A stretch of DNA of 32,012 bases from Clostridia bacterium (GCA_017398485.1 JAFQFY010000049.1:1-32012); one strand, 5' to 3'; counted from the stretch's first letter, positions 14,373 through 24,495 are shown. The notes: generated by a model from the letters alone, not told the origin. Program-made: numbers and translations.

Positions 14373-15473
14373 TCATTTGTTGTGCAGGTCGTTTTCAATA
14401 TAATCCGCCACGAGCCGTGCACCGTTTCCGGCCGGGTATTCTGCCACGCGCTGACGTAGCCTTGCCAACTTTTCGGGTTGTTTGAGCAACTCAACGGTGC
14501 GTGCGGCGGCATCTTCCCAGTTCTCGGTACCGACCGCCAATTCTCTGGCGGTAACGAATTCCAGATTGCGGCTTTCACAGCCCGGAACAACAAGCACCAG
14601 GATCGACGGCACGCCGACTGCAAGCAGTTCGGTCGTAGAAAGTCCACCCGGTTTGCTGATGCATATATCCGCCGCCATCATATAGTCTGCCATCTTGTCC
14701 GTAAAACCGACAACGACCGTACGATGCGACGTGGTTTCCAATAGGTTTTCGTACAGCTTCGCATTGTTACCGCATACGACCACCAATGTCACGTCGGAAG
14801 GCAACGCCTGTTCAAATTCCGGCACAAAGCGATTCATGCGGCCGCACCCGATGCTGCCGCAGCACAACAGCACAATGCGACCGTCCGTGGGCAACGCAAG
14901 TTTACGACGCATCTCACTCTTGCGATATTCCGCCGAAAACTCACGGCGAATCGGAATGCCCGTAGCAACAATTCGCTCACGCGGCACGCCGTTGAGCACG
15001 AATTCATCAGTAAGTTCGGCATCCGGTATAAGCCAAGCATCCGCCTCGATCTCCCCTGCTCCCGGATGACACGTGTAGTCCGTGGGAATAAAATAATGCG
15101 GCAAGGTTTTACCGAAGCGGCGCTGCTCCTCTGTCACGAGTGCGCTGGAAAACACGTGCACGCAAATGACCGCCTGATAATCGTGGGTCACGACATACTC
15201 GTGGTATTTCACCACGCCCAGTGCAAGACTCTCATAGATCAACTGCGAGGAATGTTGCTCCTCCAAATGATACGCATGGCCAAACACGCGCGGCAAATGC
15301 TTATAGAGGTACGAATGCCCCCAACTGATAAAATCCGACGTTAACTCCGAAATAAAGCTCAAAGAATCCTTTATGTCAGATTCAATACCGCGACGAGACA
15401 GTTCTTCCTGCACGGCAGCGGCGGCGGCATTGTGTCCGCCGCCCGTGTTCGCCGACAAGATCAAAAAACGCAT
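14373..15473 (-). CDS. MGDG synthase/UgtP-like glycosyltransferase (GT28 family)
   Basis: The 366-residue protein starts MRFLILSANTGGGHN, the GGGHN motif of diacylglycerol glycosyltransferases of the MGDG-synthase/YpfP (UgtP) family. The C-terminal GT-B half has CGSIGCGRMNRF and SKPGGLSTTELLAVGVP, the nucleotide-sugar-binding region. Such enzymes transfer a hexose from a UDP-sugar to diacylglycerol at the inner membrane face, making glycolipids and lipoteichoic-acid anchors; the precise sugar is not visible. ATG at 15473 has AAGGAGG 6 nt upstream, and 14 upstream codons were discarded. It is last in a CPBP-tadA operon. Confidence 0.88.
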   Translation of the reverse strand: MRFLILSANTGGGHNAAAAAVQEELSRRGIESDIKDSLSFISELTSDFISWGHSYLYKHLPRVFGHAYHLEEQHSSQLIYESLALGVVKYHEYVVTHDYQAVICVHVFSSALVTEEQRRFGKTLPHYFIPTDYTCHPGAGEIEADAWLIPDAELTDEFVLNGVPRERIVATGIPIRREFSAEYRKSEMRRKLALPTDGRIVLLCCGSIGCGRMNRFVPEFEQALPSDVTLVVVCGNNAKLYENLLETTSHRTVVVGFTDKMADYMMAADICISKPGGLSTTELLAVGVPSILVLVVPGCESRNLEFVTARELAVGTENWEDAAARTVELLKQPEKLARLRQRVAEYPAGNGARLVADYIENDLHNK

Positions 15474-15495
15474 AACCTTCCTCCTTGATCGAACA

Positions 15496-15957
15496 TCACT
15501 TGCGCACGCGCGCACGCAAGAATTTGAAAAAGCCCTGTAAAACCGCGCGACATTCGTCCTCCATCACGCCTGCAACCGTCGTCGGCCTGTGATTATACGG
15601 CAAAGAAAACAAATCCACCAGCGACCGGCACGAGCCTGCCTTGGGATCGTCCGTGCCGTAGATGACCTCGTCGATACGTGCGTTGATGATCGCGCCGGCA
15701 CACATAGGACACGGCTCCAGCGTCACGTACAGCTGACAACCGGACAGGCGCCAGCCGCCCAGCGTGCGACACGCCTCGTCGATCGCCTCAATCTCGGCGT
15801 GAGCGAGGGCGTTTTTACCAATCTCGCGGCGGTTACGACCTTTGCCGATAACGGCACCATCCTTGACGACGACCGCTCCGACGGGCACTTCGCCCTCCTC
15901 GGCGGCGACGCGCGCAAGCTCCAGTGCCTGCATCATAAACCGTTCATCCACACTCAT
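15496..15957 (-). CDS. tadA: tRNA-specific adenosine-34 deaminase TadA
   Basis: TadA converts A34 to inosine in the tRNA-Arg(ACG) wobble position. The 153-residue protein has the deaminase zinc motif: HAE (His53, Glu55) and PCPMC (Cys83, Cys86). The ATG at 15957 overlaps the stop of the upstream CPBP gene as ATGA, and TGGAG lies 8 nt before it; this decides the start over an upstream in-frame GTG. In many Firmicutes tadA lies near dnaX; here it is coupled to a membrane protease and a glycolipid transferase. Length and motifs are those of the normal enzyme. Confidence 0.95.
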   Translation of the reverse strand: MSVDERFMMQALELARVAAEEGEVPVGAVVVKDGAVIGKGRNRREIGKNALAHAEIEAIDEACRTLGGWRLSGCQLYVTLEPCPMCAGAIINARIDEVIYGTDDPKAGSCRSLVDLFSLPYNHRPTTVAGVMEDECRAVLQGFFKFLRARVRK

Positions 15958-16943
15958 GGCATACACTCCAGCACCAATAATATAACAAACACGACGACGC
16001 TCAAGACGAACGCAGGCGCCTTGAGCAGCGAGCCGATACGTACTCCTACACCTAACGGCGTTTTACGCGGCAAGCGGCGAAGCAACGCCGTGCGGCGAGC
16101 GAACAACGCGCCAATGCCCAACAAGCCGAGACCGGCAACGAGGAATATGCTGACAGCATAGAATTTACCGTGTAACGATTCATCCAAGTCAAACGAAAGG
16201 AAATTCATAAGCACGGATACGGCGTTATTTGCAAAATGCACCGCGATGGGCAACCAGATGTTATCGGTCATGATATATAACCAACCGAGAGCGAAGCCGA
16301 CAACCAACGCGAAAGGCACCTGCGAGAGATTGCCATGCATCAGGCCGAACAGCAGCGCCGACACCGCCACCGCAAACCAGTCACCGTAAGGACGCAGAAC
16401 GCGCAGAACGTAGCCGCGGAACACCATCTCTTCCAATAACGCAGGCAACACCGCGAACACAAAAAGGTTAAGCAAAAAACTCTGCAGGTTCGGTTCGAGG
16501 TAGTCCGGCGCAGGTGTGTCCTGCGCGCCGAAGGATTCGAAAAATGCAACGATATATCCGGCAACAATGTTAGCGACCATGCACGCGCCCATCGCCGCCA
16601 ACACGCCGAAAAAGGCATCGCCTGCATTCACGCGGCGGCACGGCGCCAACGGAAAGAAACGTTTTCTCGCAATCAGCGACACCGCGATTGCCGGCGCGCC
16701 CATTGCAAGCGTATACACCAACGCGTAGAGAAACAAATAGGAGGTCGAATCCATGCCCAGCATATCCATCGAAAGTTGGGCGCCGGTCAGCATACCGCAA
16801 AAGCGCATCAAAAGCACAACACCGGTAAAGACGGTCTGCATGGCTACCGTCATCGCCAGCATAACGAAGCCTACATAATTCGCGTCACCGCGCAGATGCT
16901 TTTTCTCTAACTCGTATGGTGAGTATTCATACCAGTTTGTCAC
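15954..16943 (-). CDS. CPBP-family intramembrane metalloprotease (CAAX protease-like)
   Basis: The 329-residue membrane protein has about eight hydrophobic segments and the three CPBP motifs: EEMVFRG (EExxxR type), FGLMH (FxxxH) and HFANN (HxxxN/B). These residues are expected to bind the catalytic metal within the membrane. Family members process prenylated or other membrane proteins and sometimes act in bacteriocin self-immunity; no substrate is evident here. The start is GTG at 16943 with a GGGGGA ribosome site. The gene is first in an operon with tadA and overlaps it by 4 bp. A promoter with a perfect TATAAT lies about 30 bp upstream. Confidence 0.9.
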   Translation of the reverse strand: MTNWYEYSPYELEKKHLRGDANYVGFVMLAMTVAMQTVFTGVVLLMRFCGMLTGAQLSMDMLGMDSTSYLFLYALVYTLAMGAPAIAVSLIARKRFFPLAPCRRVNAGDAFFGVLAAMGACMVANIVAGYIVAFFESFGAQDTPAPDYLEPNLQSFLLNLFVFAVLPALLEEMVFRGYVLRVLRPYGDWFAVAVSALLFGLMHGNLSQVPFALVVGFALGWLYIMTDNIWLPIAVHFANNAVSVLMNFLSFDLDESLHGKFYAVSIFLVAGLGLLGIGALFARRTALLRRLPRKTPLGVGVRIGSLLKAPAFVLSVVVFVILLVLECMP

Positions 16944-16973
16944 GCGCTATCCCCCTATCCGTTGTTTTTGCTT

Positions 16974-17002
16974 ATTATAGCATAATTTTCATCACATGTA
17001 CA
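16974..17002 (-). promoter_or_regulatory. Predicted promoter of the CPBP-tadA-glycosyltransferase operon
   Basis: On the minus strand TGTACA (16997-17002) and TATAAT (16974-16979) are spaced 17 bp apart, about 30 bp upstream of the GTG start. Confidence 0.65.
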
Positions 17003-17025
17003 GCATGACTTTATGAATTTTTTCA

Positions 17026-17054
17026 TTGCACTATTTAATATAATGTGCTATCAT
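17026..17054 (+). promoter_or_regulatory. Predicted promoter of the murI-ywiB-argS operon
   Basis: TTGCAC (17026-17031) and TATCAT (17049-17054) are spaced 17 bp apart, with the murI ATG 34 bp downstream of the -10. Confidence 0.6.
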
Positions 17055-17088
17055 ATTATTATGTATGCTATGAAAGGAGCGCGCTCGC

Positions 17089-17895
17089 ATGGATAACCGT
17101 CCTATTGGTGTGTTTGACTCGGGACTCGGCGGACTAACAGCGGTACGCCGTTTACAAGAGATCCTGCCCAACGAGGATATCATATATTTTGGTGATACCG
17201 GCCGTGTTCCCTACGGCACACGAAGCGAGCAAACCATCCGAAACTATGCGCAGGAGGATTGCCAGTTCCTGCTTGACAAGAATGTGAAGTTCATCATTGC
17301 CGCCTGCGGTACGGTCAGTTCCGTTGCGCCGGATATACTCGCCACACTTCCCGTTCCCGCCATCGGCGTAGTACAGGCTACCGCGAACGCCGCTGTCAAG
17401 GCAACTGAAAATAAGCGCGTCGGCATCATCGGCACTGCCGCCACCGTTCGAAGCCGCTCATTCGAAAAAGCAATGCTGGAGCTTGACGCCGCGCTCACCG
17501 TCACCGCGCTGGCGTGCCCGATGTTTGTATCCATCGTGGAAAACGGCTGGATCGACCCCAACGACGAGGTCGCCGTCGCCACAGTACGTCGCTACATGGC
17601 ACCGTTTAAGACGGCTGCTGTCGACACGCTCATACTCGGCTGCACCCACTTCCCCCTGCTCGCACCGATCATTCAGCGCGAGCTTGGCGACAGTGTGACG
17701 CTCATCGACTCGGGCGAAGTGACCGCACGCCGTTGCGCCGCCGTGCTCAGCGAGCGCGACGCACTCGCGCAAAACAACGGCGGCTGCCGCTTCTTCGTGT
17801 CCGACCAACCCGAAGGCTTCACCCTCACGGCGGAGATCTTCCTCGGGCGCGACGTACGCGAAGAGGTCGAAATGGTTTCGTTACAGAAAGGCTGA
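17089..17895 (+). CDS. murI: Glutamate racemase
   Basis: MurI makes D-glutamate for peptidoglycan. The 268-residue protein starts with the family motif GVFDSGLGGL and has the two catalytic cysteines: Cys73 in AACGTVSS and Cys185 in GCTHFPLL. The first motif usually reads CNT; here the Asn is Gly. GDTGRVPYG is also present. AAAGGAG lies 9 nt before the ATG. It is the first gene of a plus-strand operon and ends 5 bp before the DUF1934 gene. Confidence 0.95.
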   Translation: MDNRPIGVFDSGLGGLTAVRRLQEILPNEDIIYFGDTGRVPYGTRSEQTIRNYAQEDCQFLLDKNVKFIIAACGTVSSVAPDILATLPVPAIGVVQATANAAVKATENKRVGIIGTAATVRSRSFEKAMLELDAALTVTALACPMFVSIVENGWIDPNDEVAVATVRRYMAPFKTAAVDTLILGCTHFPLLAPIIQRELGDSVTLIDSGEVTARRCAAVLSERDALAQNNGGCRFFVSDQPEGFTLTAEIFLGRDVREEVEMVSLQKG

Positions 17896-17900
17896 ATAAC

Positions 17901-18326
17901 ATGCAGGCAATTATCAAGATCGTCGGCACGCAAACCGTCGACGACCAGACTGATTCCGTGGAGCTGACCACGACCGGCACGATGGAGAAGACCGACGAAG
18001 GCTGGAAACTGTGCTACGAAGAGAGCGAAGCAACCGGCATGCAAGGCACCACGACCACGGTGCACATCGGCAAGGACCGCGTCCTGCTCGAACGCGCCGG
18101 TTCGAACGCCAGCTTTCTCGTGCTGGAAAAGCACAAACGCCATCACAGCAACTACAACACGCCTTACGGCGCGCTCGATCTCGGCACCTACGCTACGGCA
18201 ATCGAGCACTCCCTCACCGCAACCGGCGGCGAGGTCTACTTCGCTTACACGCTCGGATTCAACGCCAGCGTCAATTCCGAGCATACCGTTCGTATAACCG
18301 TTCAGGAGGATAAAGAACATGTCTAA
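17901..18326 (+). CDS. ywiB: DUF1934 (YwiB-like) beta-barrel protein
   Basis: The 141-residue protein begins MQAIIKIVGTQTVDDQTDSV and is rich in short beta strands, with HHSNYNTPYG and VNSEHTV segments typical of the DUF1934/YwiB family (calycin-like barrel). Its biochemical function is not established. The gene order DUF1934-argS is the same as B. subtilis ywiB-argS. It overlaps argS by 8 bp, so translation is probably coupled. The start at 17901 has AGAAAGG upstream; longer in-frame versions would run through murI and are not supported. Confidence 0.87.
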   Translation: MQAIIKIVGTQTVDDQTDSVELTTTGTMEKTDEGWKLCYEESEATGMQGTTTTVHIGKDRVLLERAGSNASFLVLEKHKRHHSNYNTPYGALDLGTYATAIEHSLTATGGEVYFAYTLGFNASVNSEHTVRITVQEDKEHV

Positions 18327-20058
18327 CGTCGTTAAAACCACGAATCAGCAACTGCGCGATCTGTTACAGGCCGCCGTCAACGCCGCTGTCGACGCCAACG
18401 AACTGCCGCGCGAGGCGTTGCCGTCCTATGTCATCGAAATACCGGGCGACCGCAAGAACGGCGATCTCGCCACCAACGTCGCCATGGTCTCCGCCAAGAC
18501 ATTCCGTCTGCCGCCGCGCAAGATCGCGGATACCATCGCCGCGCACATCACGCTCGACGGCACCTATTTCTCGCGTGTCGAGGTGGCAGGTCCCGGCTTC
18601 ATGAACTTCTTCCTGTCCCCTGTCTACTACGCCGACGTCGTCGCCGAAGTGATCGACAATGGCGACGCCTACGGTCGTTCCGACTACGGCAACGGCAAAA
18701 AAGTGATGGTGGAATACGTCTCCGCCAACCCCACAGGCCCGATGCACATGGGCAACGCGCGCGGCGGCGCACTGGGCGACTGCCTCGCCGGTGTGCTCGA
18801 CGCCGCCGGCTACGAGGTGTGGCGTGAGTTCTATATCAACGACGCCGGCAACCAGATCGAAAAATTCGGTCTGTCGCTGGACGTGCGCTACCAACAGCTC
18901 CACCTCGGCGAAGACAAGGTCCATTTGCCCGAGGACGCCTATCACGGAGACGATATCAAGGAACACGCCGCCGCCTATTCCGCTATTCACGGGGACAAGC
19001 TCATGCAGGTATCCTCCGAGGAGCGCCGCCGCGCCCTCATCGAATACGCCCTGCCGCTGAACATCGAGAAGATGAAAGCGGATATGGCAAAATATCGCAT
19101 CGTGTACGACCGCTGGTTCACCGAATCCACCCTGCACAACAACGGTGAACTCAAAGAGATCATCGATATCCTCACCGAGAAGGGGCTTACCTACGAAAAG
19201 GACGGTGCGCTGTGGTACAAAGCCGGCGAATACGGCGAAAAGTATCAGCCAAAGAAGCATATCAACCGCGACGGCGAAGAGGAAGGCATCAAAGACGAGG
19301 TGCTTGTACGTGCCAACGGCAATCCCACCTATTTCGCCGCTGACATCGCCTATCATCGCAACAAATTCCTGCGCGGATTCGATACCTTGATTGACGTTTG
19401 GGGCGCCGATCACCATGGTCACGTGGCGCGCATGAAGGGCGCGATGGACGCCGTAGGCATGGACGGCAACGCCCTGCACGTCGTGCTCATGCAGTTGGTG
19501 CGTCTGGTACGCGACGGCGAGATCGTGCGTATGTCCAAGCGTTCCGGCAAGGCTATCCAGCTCAGCGATCTGCTCGACGAGGTCCCCGTGGATGCCGCGC
19601 GTTTCTTCTTTAACCAACGCGAAGCCAACACGCAGATGGAATTTGACCTCGGTCTTGCGATCGAGCAGAGTTCCTCTAACCCTGTTTACTACGTACAATA
19701 CGCCCACGCGCGTATCCACTCCATCTTCCGCAAACTGCAAAACGACGGTATTACCGTCTCCGCGGCGACTACCGACCAGCTTGCCCTGCTCGAAGCGCCC
19801 GAGGAGCGCGAGCTTATCCGCCACCTCTCCTCCCTCGAAAAGGTTGTAGTAGACTGTGCCATCGCATATGACCCCTCCGGCATCACGCGCTACGCACTGG
19901 AACTGGCGACGCTGTTCCATAAGTTCTATAACGCATGCCACGTTTCCGGCGTTGAGAACGATCTCATGCTCGCACGTCTGGCGCTGTGCGATGCGGTGCG
20001 CGTCGCCCTACACAACGTGCTGGCGATGATGAAGATCGACGCACCCGAAATCATGTAA
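18319..20058 (+). CDS. argS: Arginyl-tRNA synthetase
   Basis: A complete class I synthetase of 579 residues. The N-terminal additional domain (about 1 to 110) is followed by ANPTGPMHMGN (136 to 146; the HIGH-type motif), the catalytic Rossmann core, RMSKRSG (404 to 410; KMSKS-type) and a C-terminal anticodon-binding helical domain. AGGAGG lies before the ATG, which overlaps the end of the DUF1934 gene. It charges tRNA-Arg with arginine. The operon ends here at a strong terminator. Confidence 0.97.
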   Translation: MSNVVKTTNQQLRDLLQAAVNAAVDANELPREALPSYVIEIPGDRKNGDLATNVAMVSAKTFRLPPRKIADTIAAHITLDGTYFSRVEVAGPGFMNFFLSPVYYADVVAEVIDNGDAYGRSDYGNGKKVMVEYVSANPTGPMHMGNARGGALGDCLAGVLDAAGYEVWREFYINDAGNQIEKFGLSLDVRYQQLHLGEDKVHLPEDAYHGDDIKEHAAAYSAIHGDKLMQVSSEERRRALIEYALPLNIEKMKADMAKYRIVYDRWFTESTLHNNGELKEIIDILTEKGLTYEKDGALWYKAGEYGEKYQPKKHINRDGEEEGIKDEVLVRANGNPTYFAADIAYHRNKFLRGFDTLIDVWGADHHGHVARMKGAMDAVGMDGNALHVVLMQLVRLVRDGEIVRMSKRSGKAIQLSDLLDEVPVDAARFFFNQREANTQMEFDLGLAIEQSSSNPVYYVQYAHARIHSIFRKLQNDGITVSAATTDQLALLEAPEERELIRHLSSLEKVVVDCAIAYDPSGITRYALELATLFHKFYNACHVSGVENDLMLARLALCDAVRVALHNVLAMMKIDAPEIM

Positions 20059-20078
20059 AGCGGATCACCTTAACATTA

Positions 20079-20115
20079 AAAAAGGCTTACCGACTGTGAG
20101 TCGGTAAGCCTTTTT
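20079..20115. terminator. Strong bidirectional intrinsic terminator after argS and engB
   Basis: A perfect 17-bp stem (20079-20095 with 20099-20115) has a 3-nt loop. The stem ends in A/T runs, so it gives a U-tract in both directions: after argS on the plus strand and after engB on the minus strand. Confidence 0.92.
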
Positions 20116-20119
20116 CATA

Positions 20120-20713
20120 TTATTCGCCGTCGGAAATCGCATCTGCAAGCAGTGCGCGCAATTCCTCCGCTCCCTCGCCGTTGGACGAGGAGAACGGCAA
20201 CGTGAACACACCCTCGTAATCGACCAATTCCTGCTCAAACGCCGCCAGACGCTGTGCACGTTCGGTCTTATTGAGCTTATCCGCCTTGGTCAAGACCACG
20301 ATAAACGGAATCTCTCGGTCAACCATATACTCGAGCATCTGATAGTCGTCCTTACTCGGCGTATGGCGGATATCCACGAGCTGTACCACCAAGCGCACGT
20401 CGCGATCGGCGTCAAAATAGCCCTCAATGAGCTCCGCCCAGCGTTTGCGCTCACTGTCGGACACGCGCGCGTACCCGTAACCCGGCAGGTCAACCAGCCG
20501 TGCCTCGTTGAGACGATAAAAATTGATGGTCGCCGTCTTACCGGGAGTGGCGCTGGTGCGAGCGAGCGACTTGCGCCCTGCCAGACGGTTAATCAGCGAC
20601 GATTTCCCCACATTCGAGCGGCCCGAAAACACGATCTCCGGACAGGTGCTCGGCATGAGCTGCGATGATAAGCCGAAAGCCGCCTCAAATGCGGCCGAAT
20701 CCCAGCGCAACAT
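20120..20713 (-). CDS. engB: Ribosome-biogenesis GTPase EngB/YsxC
   Basis: The 197-residue TRAFAC GTPase has the motifs GRSNVGKSS (Walker A), DLPGYGYA (G3) and TKADKL (G4). EngB assists late assembly of the 50S subunit. GGGGAGGG stands before the ATG at 20713. It is the last gene of the tig-clpP-clpX-lon-engB cluster, 15 bp after lon; lon-engB (ysxC) adjacency is conserved in Firmicutes. Length is normal. Confidence 0.96.
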   Translation of the reverse strand: MLRWDSAAFEAAFGLSSQLMPSTCPEIVFSGRSNVGKSSLINRLAGRKSLARTSATPGKTATINFYRLNEARLVDLPGYGYARVSDSERKRWAELIEGYFDADRDVRLVVQLVDIRHTPSKDDYQMLEYMVDREIPFIVVLTKADKLNKTERAQRLAAFEQELVDYEGVFTLPFSSSNGEGAEELRALLADAISDGE

Positions 20714-20728
20714 ACGAATCCCTCCCCT

Positions 20729-23068
20729 TTAATTGATCGCGGACGGATCGGACAGCAACGCCGTCTTGATAACCGTATCCAGACTGCGTGCAGTCACGAA
20801 GGTCGTATTATCGCGCACGATGGCGTCGATCTCCTCCAGATCGGAGGCGTTATCTTCGGGGATAATGACGGTGTCCATATGATGCGTATAAGCCGCCATC
20901 GTCTTTTCGCGCAGTCCACCGATCGGCATCACGCGACCGCGTAGAGAGATCTCACCCGTCATCGCCACGTTGCGTTTGACGGGAATCCCTGTAAGCGCCG
21001 ACACGATGGCGGTCGCCATCGTCACGCCTGCCGACGGGCCGTCCTTGGGCACAGCGCCCTCCGGAACGTGAATGTGTATATCCTTGGTCTTATAGAAATC
21101 CTCCGCAATATGCCAATCCTTCGTGCGTGTACGCACGTAGCTGACGGCAATCTTGGCGGATTCCTTCATTACGTCACCGAGATTGCCGGTGATCTCCACC
21201 TTGCCGTTACCGTCGAGGATCGCCACCTCAACCGGCATCGTCGTGCCGCCGACCGCCGTCCAGGCAAGGCCGTTGACAACGCCGATCTCGTCACGGCGCG
21301 CGTTGGCATCGTCCTTATATTTCACAGGACCGAGAAACTCCTCAAGATTAGCACCAGTCACCGACACGCCGTCGCAGGCGCCGTCCACCAGCTTCGTGGC
21401 CGTCTTGCGGCAAAGAGTCGCAATGACACGTTCGAGATTACGCACGCCGGCCTCGCTGGTATAACCCTCGATAATGCGCTCCAGTGCAGCATCGGATACA
21501 CGCAGTTGCTTGGCGGTCAAGCCGTGCTTTTGCATCTGCTTTTTGAGCAAATGACGCTTGGCAATGCGCTTTTTCTCCTGCGCCGTATAGCTGGAAAGAT
21601 CAATAATCTCCATACGGTCATACAGCGCCGGCGGAATGGCGCTCGCGTCATTCGCGGTCATAATAAACAGGACGTTGGACAGATCAAACGGCAGATCAAT
21701 GAAATGGTCGCGGAAAGAGCCGTTCTGCTCGGTATCCAGCACCTCGAGCATCGCCGAGGAGGGATCGCCGCGATAATCGTTACCCATCTTATCAATCTCA
21801 TCAAGCAGCATCAGCGGATTCTTACTTTCCGCTTGCTGAATGGCGGCGATAATGCGACCCGGCATCGCGCCGACGTAGGTGCGGCGATGGCCTCGGATCT
21901 CTGCCTCATCGCGCACGCCGCCGAGCGACACGCGTACATAACGGCGCCCCATCGCCTCCGCAACCGAGCGCGCGATCGAGGTCTTACCCACGCCGGGTGG
22001 GCCGACCAAGCACAGCACCTGACCTTTCATATCCTGAGCCAGACGGCGTACGGCAAGCGACTCAATGATGCGGTCTTTGACCTTATCCAGGCCCGTGTGA
22101 TCGCGATCGAGTATGCGCCGCGCATGTTTAAGGTCAAGATTATCCTCCGTCACGGTGTTCCACGGCAGATCAAGGCAGGTGTCAAGATAGCCGCGCACCA
22201 CCGTCGCCTCATGCGATCCGGGCGGCATCTTGCCGAGTTTCTGGCATTCCTTGATGAGCGGCGCGCTGATCTTTTCGGGCAGGTTGAGCTTTTTCACCCG
22301 CTCAATATACTCTGCCGACTCTTCAACAGGGTTATCCTCTTCGCCAAGCTCCTCCGAGATGGCGCGGATCTGCTCACGCAGGTAATAATCGCGCTGGTTA
22401 TCATCCATCTGCTGATGGACCTTGTCCTCGATCTTCTTTTCGAGCTGTAAGACCTGACATTCCTTATGTAGCATGCGAAGCAGAGTCTCAACACGGTTGT
22501 TGACCGATAGGAGATTAAGCACACGTTGCTTATCCTGCGTCGGCATGGCAAGGTTACTCGCCATATAGTCTGCCAAACGACCCGGAGACTCCTCAGTCGC
22601 CACCGTCATAAGCACGTCGGGTGCGATCTTCGACACCAGTTCGGCGTATTCGTCGAACAGGTCACGACAACGACGCACCAGCGCCTCGCCGAGCAAGGAG
22701 GAACTGACCGGGCGATCGTATCGCTCCTCCACCACTGCGACGTAATACGGCTCCTGCCGAACAATCTCGGCAATGCTCGCGCGATATTCACCCTCCACGA
22801 CGATGCGAAAACTGTCGTGAGGCAATTTAAGGATCTGCTTGACGTGCGCGACCACTCCCATGCGATACACGTCGGCAGGCTCGGGATCGTCCACCGTCAC
22901 ATCCTTTTGCGCGACGAGGAAGACCATCTGATCTTTCTTCATCGCCTCGTTGAGCGCGGCAACCGATTTAAGCCGACCGACGTCAAAATGCATCACGGTC
23001 TGCGGAAAGCACACCAAACCGCGCAACACCAACATCGGCAACGTGATAAACTGTTTTTCATAAGGCAT
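20729..23068 (-). CDS. lon: ATP-dependent protease Lon (LonA type)
   Basis: The 779-residue protein has the LonA order: an N-terminal substrate domain (about 1 to 200), coiled-coil region (about 205 to 265), AAA+ module with GPPGVGKT (356 to 363) and LLDEIDK (421 to 427), and a protease domain with catalytic Ser679 in KDGPSAG and Lys722. It degrades misfolded and regulatory proteins. ATG at 23068 has GAGGTGA 5 nt upstream; a GTG nine bases earlier is unlikely. A hairpin followed by a T-rich run lies in the 87-bp gap after clpX, so lon may be expressed at a lower level than the upstream genes. Confidence 0.97.
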   Translation of the reverse strand: MPYEKQFITLPMLVLRGLVCFPQTVMHFDVGRLKSVAALNEAMKKDQMVFLVAQKDVTVDDPEPADVYRMGVVAHVKQILKLPHDSFRIVVEGEYRASIAEIVRQEPYYVAVVEERYDRPVSSSLLGEALVRRCRDLFDEYAELVSKIAPDVLMTVATEESPGRLADYMASNLAMPTQDKQRVLNLLSVNNRVETLLRMLHKECQVLQLEKKIEDKVHQQMDDNQRDYYLREQIRAISEELGEEDNPVEESAEYIERVKKLNLPEKISAPLIKECQKLGKMPPGSHEATVVRGYLDTCLDLPWNTVTEDNLDLKHARRILDRDHTGLDKVKDRIIESLAVRRLAQDMKGQVLCLVGPPGVGKTSIARSVAEAMGRRYVRVSLGGVRDEAEIRGHRRTYVGAMPGRIIAAIQQAESKNPLMLLDEIDKMGNDYRGDPSSAMLEVLDTEQNGSFRDHFIDLPFDLSNVLFIMTANDASAIPPALYDRMEIIDLSSYTAQEKKRIAKRHLLKKQMQKHGLTAKQLRVSDAALERIIEGYTSEAGVRNLERVIATLCRKTATKLVDGACDGVSVTGANLEEFLGPVKYKDDANARRDEIGVVNGLAWTAVGGTTMPVEVAILDGNGKVEITGNLGDVMKESAKIAVSYVRTRTKDWHIAEDFYKTKDIHIHVPEGAVPKDGPSAGVTMATAIVSALTGIPVKRNVAMTGEISLRGRVMPIGGLREKTMAAYTHHMDTVIIPEDNASDLEEIDAIVRDNTTFVTARSLDTVIKTALLSDPSAIN

Positions 23069-23095
23069 AATTTTCACCTCGTATTCGCCAAAAGA

Positions 23096-23130
23096 AAACG
23101 GTCGATCCGCGTACGCGACACCGACCGTTT
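23096..23130 (-). terminator. Hairpin with T-rich tail between clpX and lon (leaky terminator or attenuator)
   Basis: A 9-bp perfect stem (AAACGGTCG with CGACCGTTT) encloses a 17-nt loop that itself contains the palindrome CGCGTACGCG. On the minus strand it is followed by TTTTCTTTT. Because lon and engB lie immediately downstream with no clear promoter of their own, partial read-through is likely. Confidence 0.6.
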
Positions 23131-23155
23131 ATAAAACTGATATTCGCACCGACAA

Positions 23156-24463
23156 TCATTTGGTCGGTTTACGGCGCGCAGGCTTGCCCTTGGCCGCGAA
23201 TTTTCCGCGCGGAGATTTCTTATCGGGGTTATAGATGATCTCCGGGCGCTCACCGTCCGTCACGCAGGCAGCGGTGATGATCACCTTTTCCACCGTGGGA
23301 TCGGACGGAATGTCAAACATCAACTCGGTGAGGATACCCTCCATCACCGAGCGTAGACCGCGCGCACCGGTTTCTCGCGCAAGCGTCAGCTCTGCGACCG
23401 CGCGCAACGCTTCATCGGTAAACGCCAGTTGCACACCGTCAAGCTCAAAGAGTTGGGTGTACTGTTTGAGGATCGCATTCTTCGGCTCGGTAAGGATCTT
23501 TACCAACGCGTCTGCGTCGAGCGATTCCAGTGTCGTGATAACAGGCATACGGCCAACGAGTTCAGGGATCAAGCCGTATTTGACCAGATCCTGCGGCACG
23601 ATCTGTTTAAGAAGCGCAATGTTGTTGGCATCGTTCTTGGATTTCACGTCATTACCAAAGCCGAGCGAGCCGGTGCCGACGCGCTTTTCGATGGTCTTGG
23701 TAATGCCATCGAATGCTCCGCCGAGGATAAACAGAATGTTGGAGGTGTCGATCTGGATAAACTCCTGTTGGGGATGCTTGCGACCACCGCCGGGCGGCAC
23801 ATTCGCCACCGTGCCCTCCAGAATTTTGAGCAGTGCCTGCTGTACGCCCTCACCGCTGACGTCACGCGTAATGGACGGATTTTCACTGCGGCGCGAGATC
23901 TTGTCGATCTCGTCGACGTAAATGATGCCGCGTTGCGCGCGCTCAACGTCAAAATCCGCCGCCTGGATCAGACGCAACAGGATGTTCTCAACATCTTCAC
24001 CCACATAGCCTGCCTCGGTCAGCGTGGTGGCGTCTGCAATAGCAAACGGTACGTCCAACGCCTTTGCAAGAGCCTGTGCCAGTGCCGTCTTTCCGACGCC
24101 GGTCGGACCGAGCAGCAGGACGTTGCTCTTACCGAGTTCAGCGTTCATGCCGTCGCCGTAGTATATGCGCTTGTAGTGGTTATACACCGCCACGGACAAG
24201 GTAACCTTTGCAGCGTCCTGCCCAATGACATACTCATCTAAATGTGCCTTGATCTCGTGCGGCGTCGGCAATTCGGGGAGCTCCTTGCTCTCGTGCGACA
24301 CGTGGCGACGTGTCGACTCGGCCTGCGGATCCAGAAGACTTTGGCACAGTTCAATACATTCGTTACAAATAAATACACCCGGACCGGCAATGAGCCGTTC
24401 CACTTCTTCCTGAGGCTTGCCGCAGAAAGAACAGGTGAGTGTTACCTGATGATCGTCATTCAT
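23156..24463 (-). CDS. clpX: ATP-dependent Clp protease ATP-binding subunit ClpX
   Basis: The 435-residue unfoldase starts with a zinc-binding domain (Cys11, Cys14, Cys33, Cys36), followed by the AAA+ domain with GPTGVGKT (119 to 126) and [16 protein letters not shown] segment matches the IGF-type loop that docks on ClpP. The C-terminus has an added basic tail rich in Lys, Arg and Pro (about the last 20 residues). AAAGGAGGG lies upstream of the ATG. ClpX feeds tagged and regulatory proteins into ClpP, encoded immediately upstream. Confidence 0.97.
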   Translation of the reverse strand: MNDDHQVTLTCSFCGKPQEEVERLIAGPGVFICNECIELCQSLLDPQAESTRRHVSHESKELPELPTPHEIKAHLDEYVIGQDAAKVTLSVAVYNHYKRIYYGDGMNAELGKSNVLLLGPTGVGKTALAQALAKALDVPFAIADATTLTEAGYVGEDVENILLRLIQAADFDVERAQRGIIYVDEIDKISRRSENPSITRDVSGEGVQQALLKILEGTVANVPPGGGRKHPQQEFIQIDTSNILFILGGAFDGITKTIEKRVGTGSLGFGNDVKSKNDANNIALLKQIVPQDLVKYGLIPELVGRMPVITTLESLDADALVKILTEPKNAILKQYTQLFELDGVQLAFTDEALRAVAELTLARETGARGLRSVMEGILTELMFDIPSDPTVEKVIITAACVTDGERPEIIYNPDKKSPRGKFAAKGKPARRKPTK

Positions 24464-24495
24464 CGGCTAACCCTCCTTTGTCGGTCTGCGCCGTT

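Noticed and set aside
18364..19941. 525-codon minus-strand frame opposite argS
   Set aside because: Shadow frame of the arginyl-tRNA synthetase gene; Val/Gly/His-rich with no motif.
21068..22450. 460-codon plus-strand frame opposite lon
   Set aside because: Antisense to the conserved Lon ATPase and protease domains; composition is that of a shadow frame.
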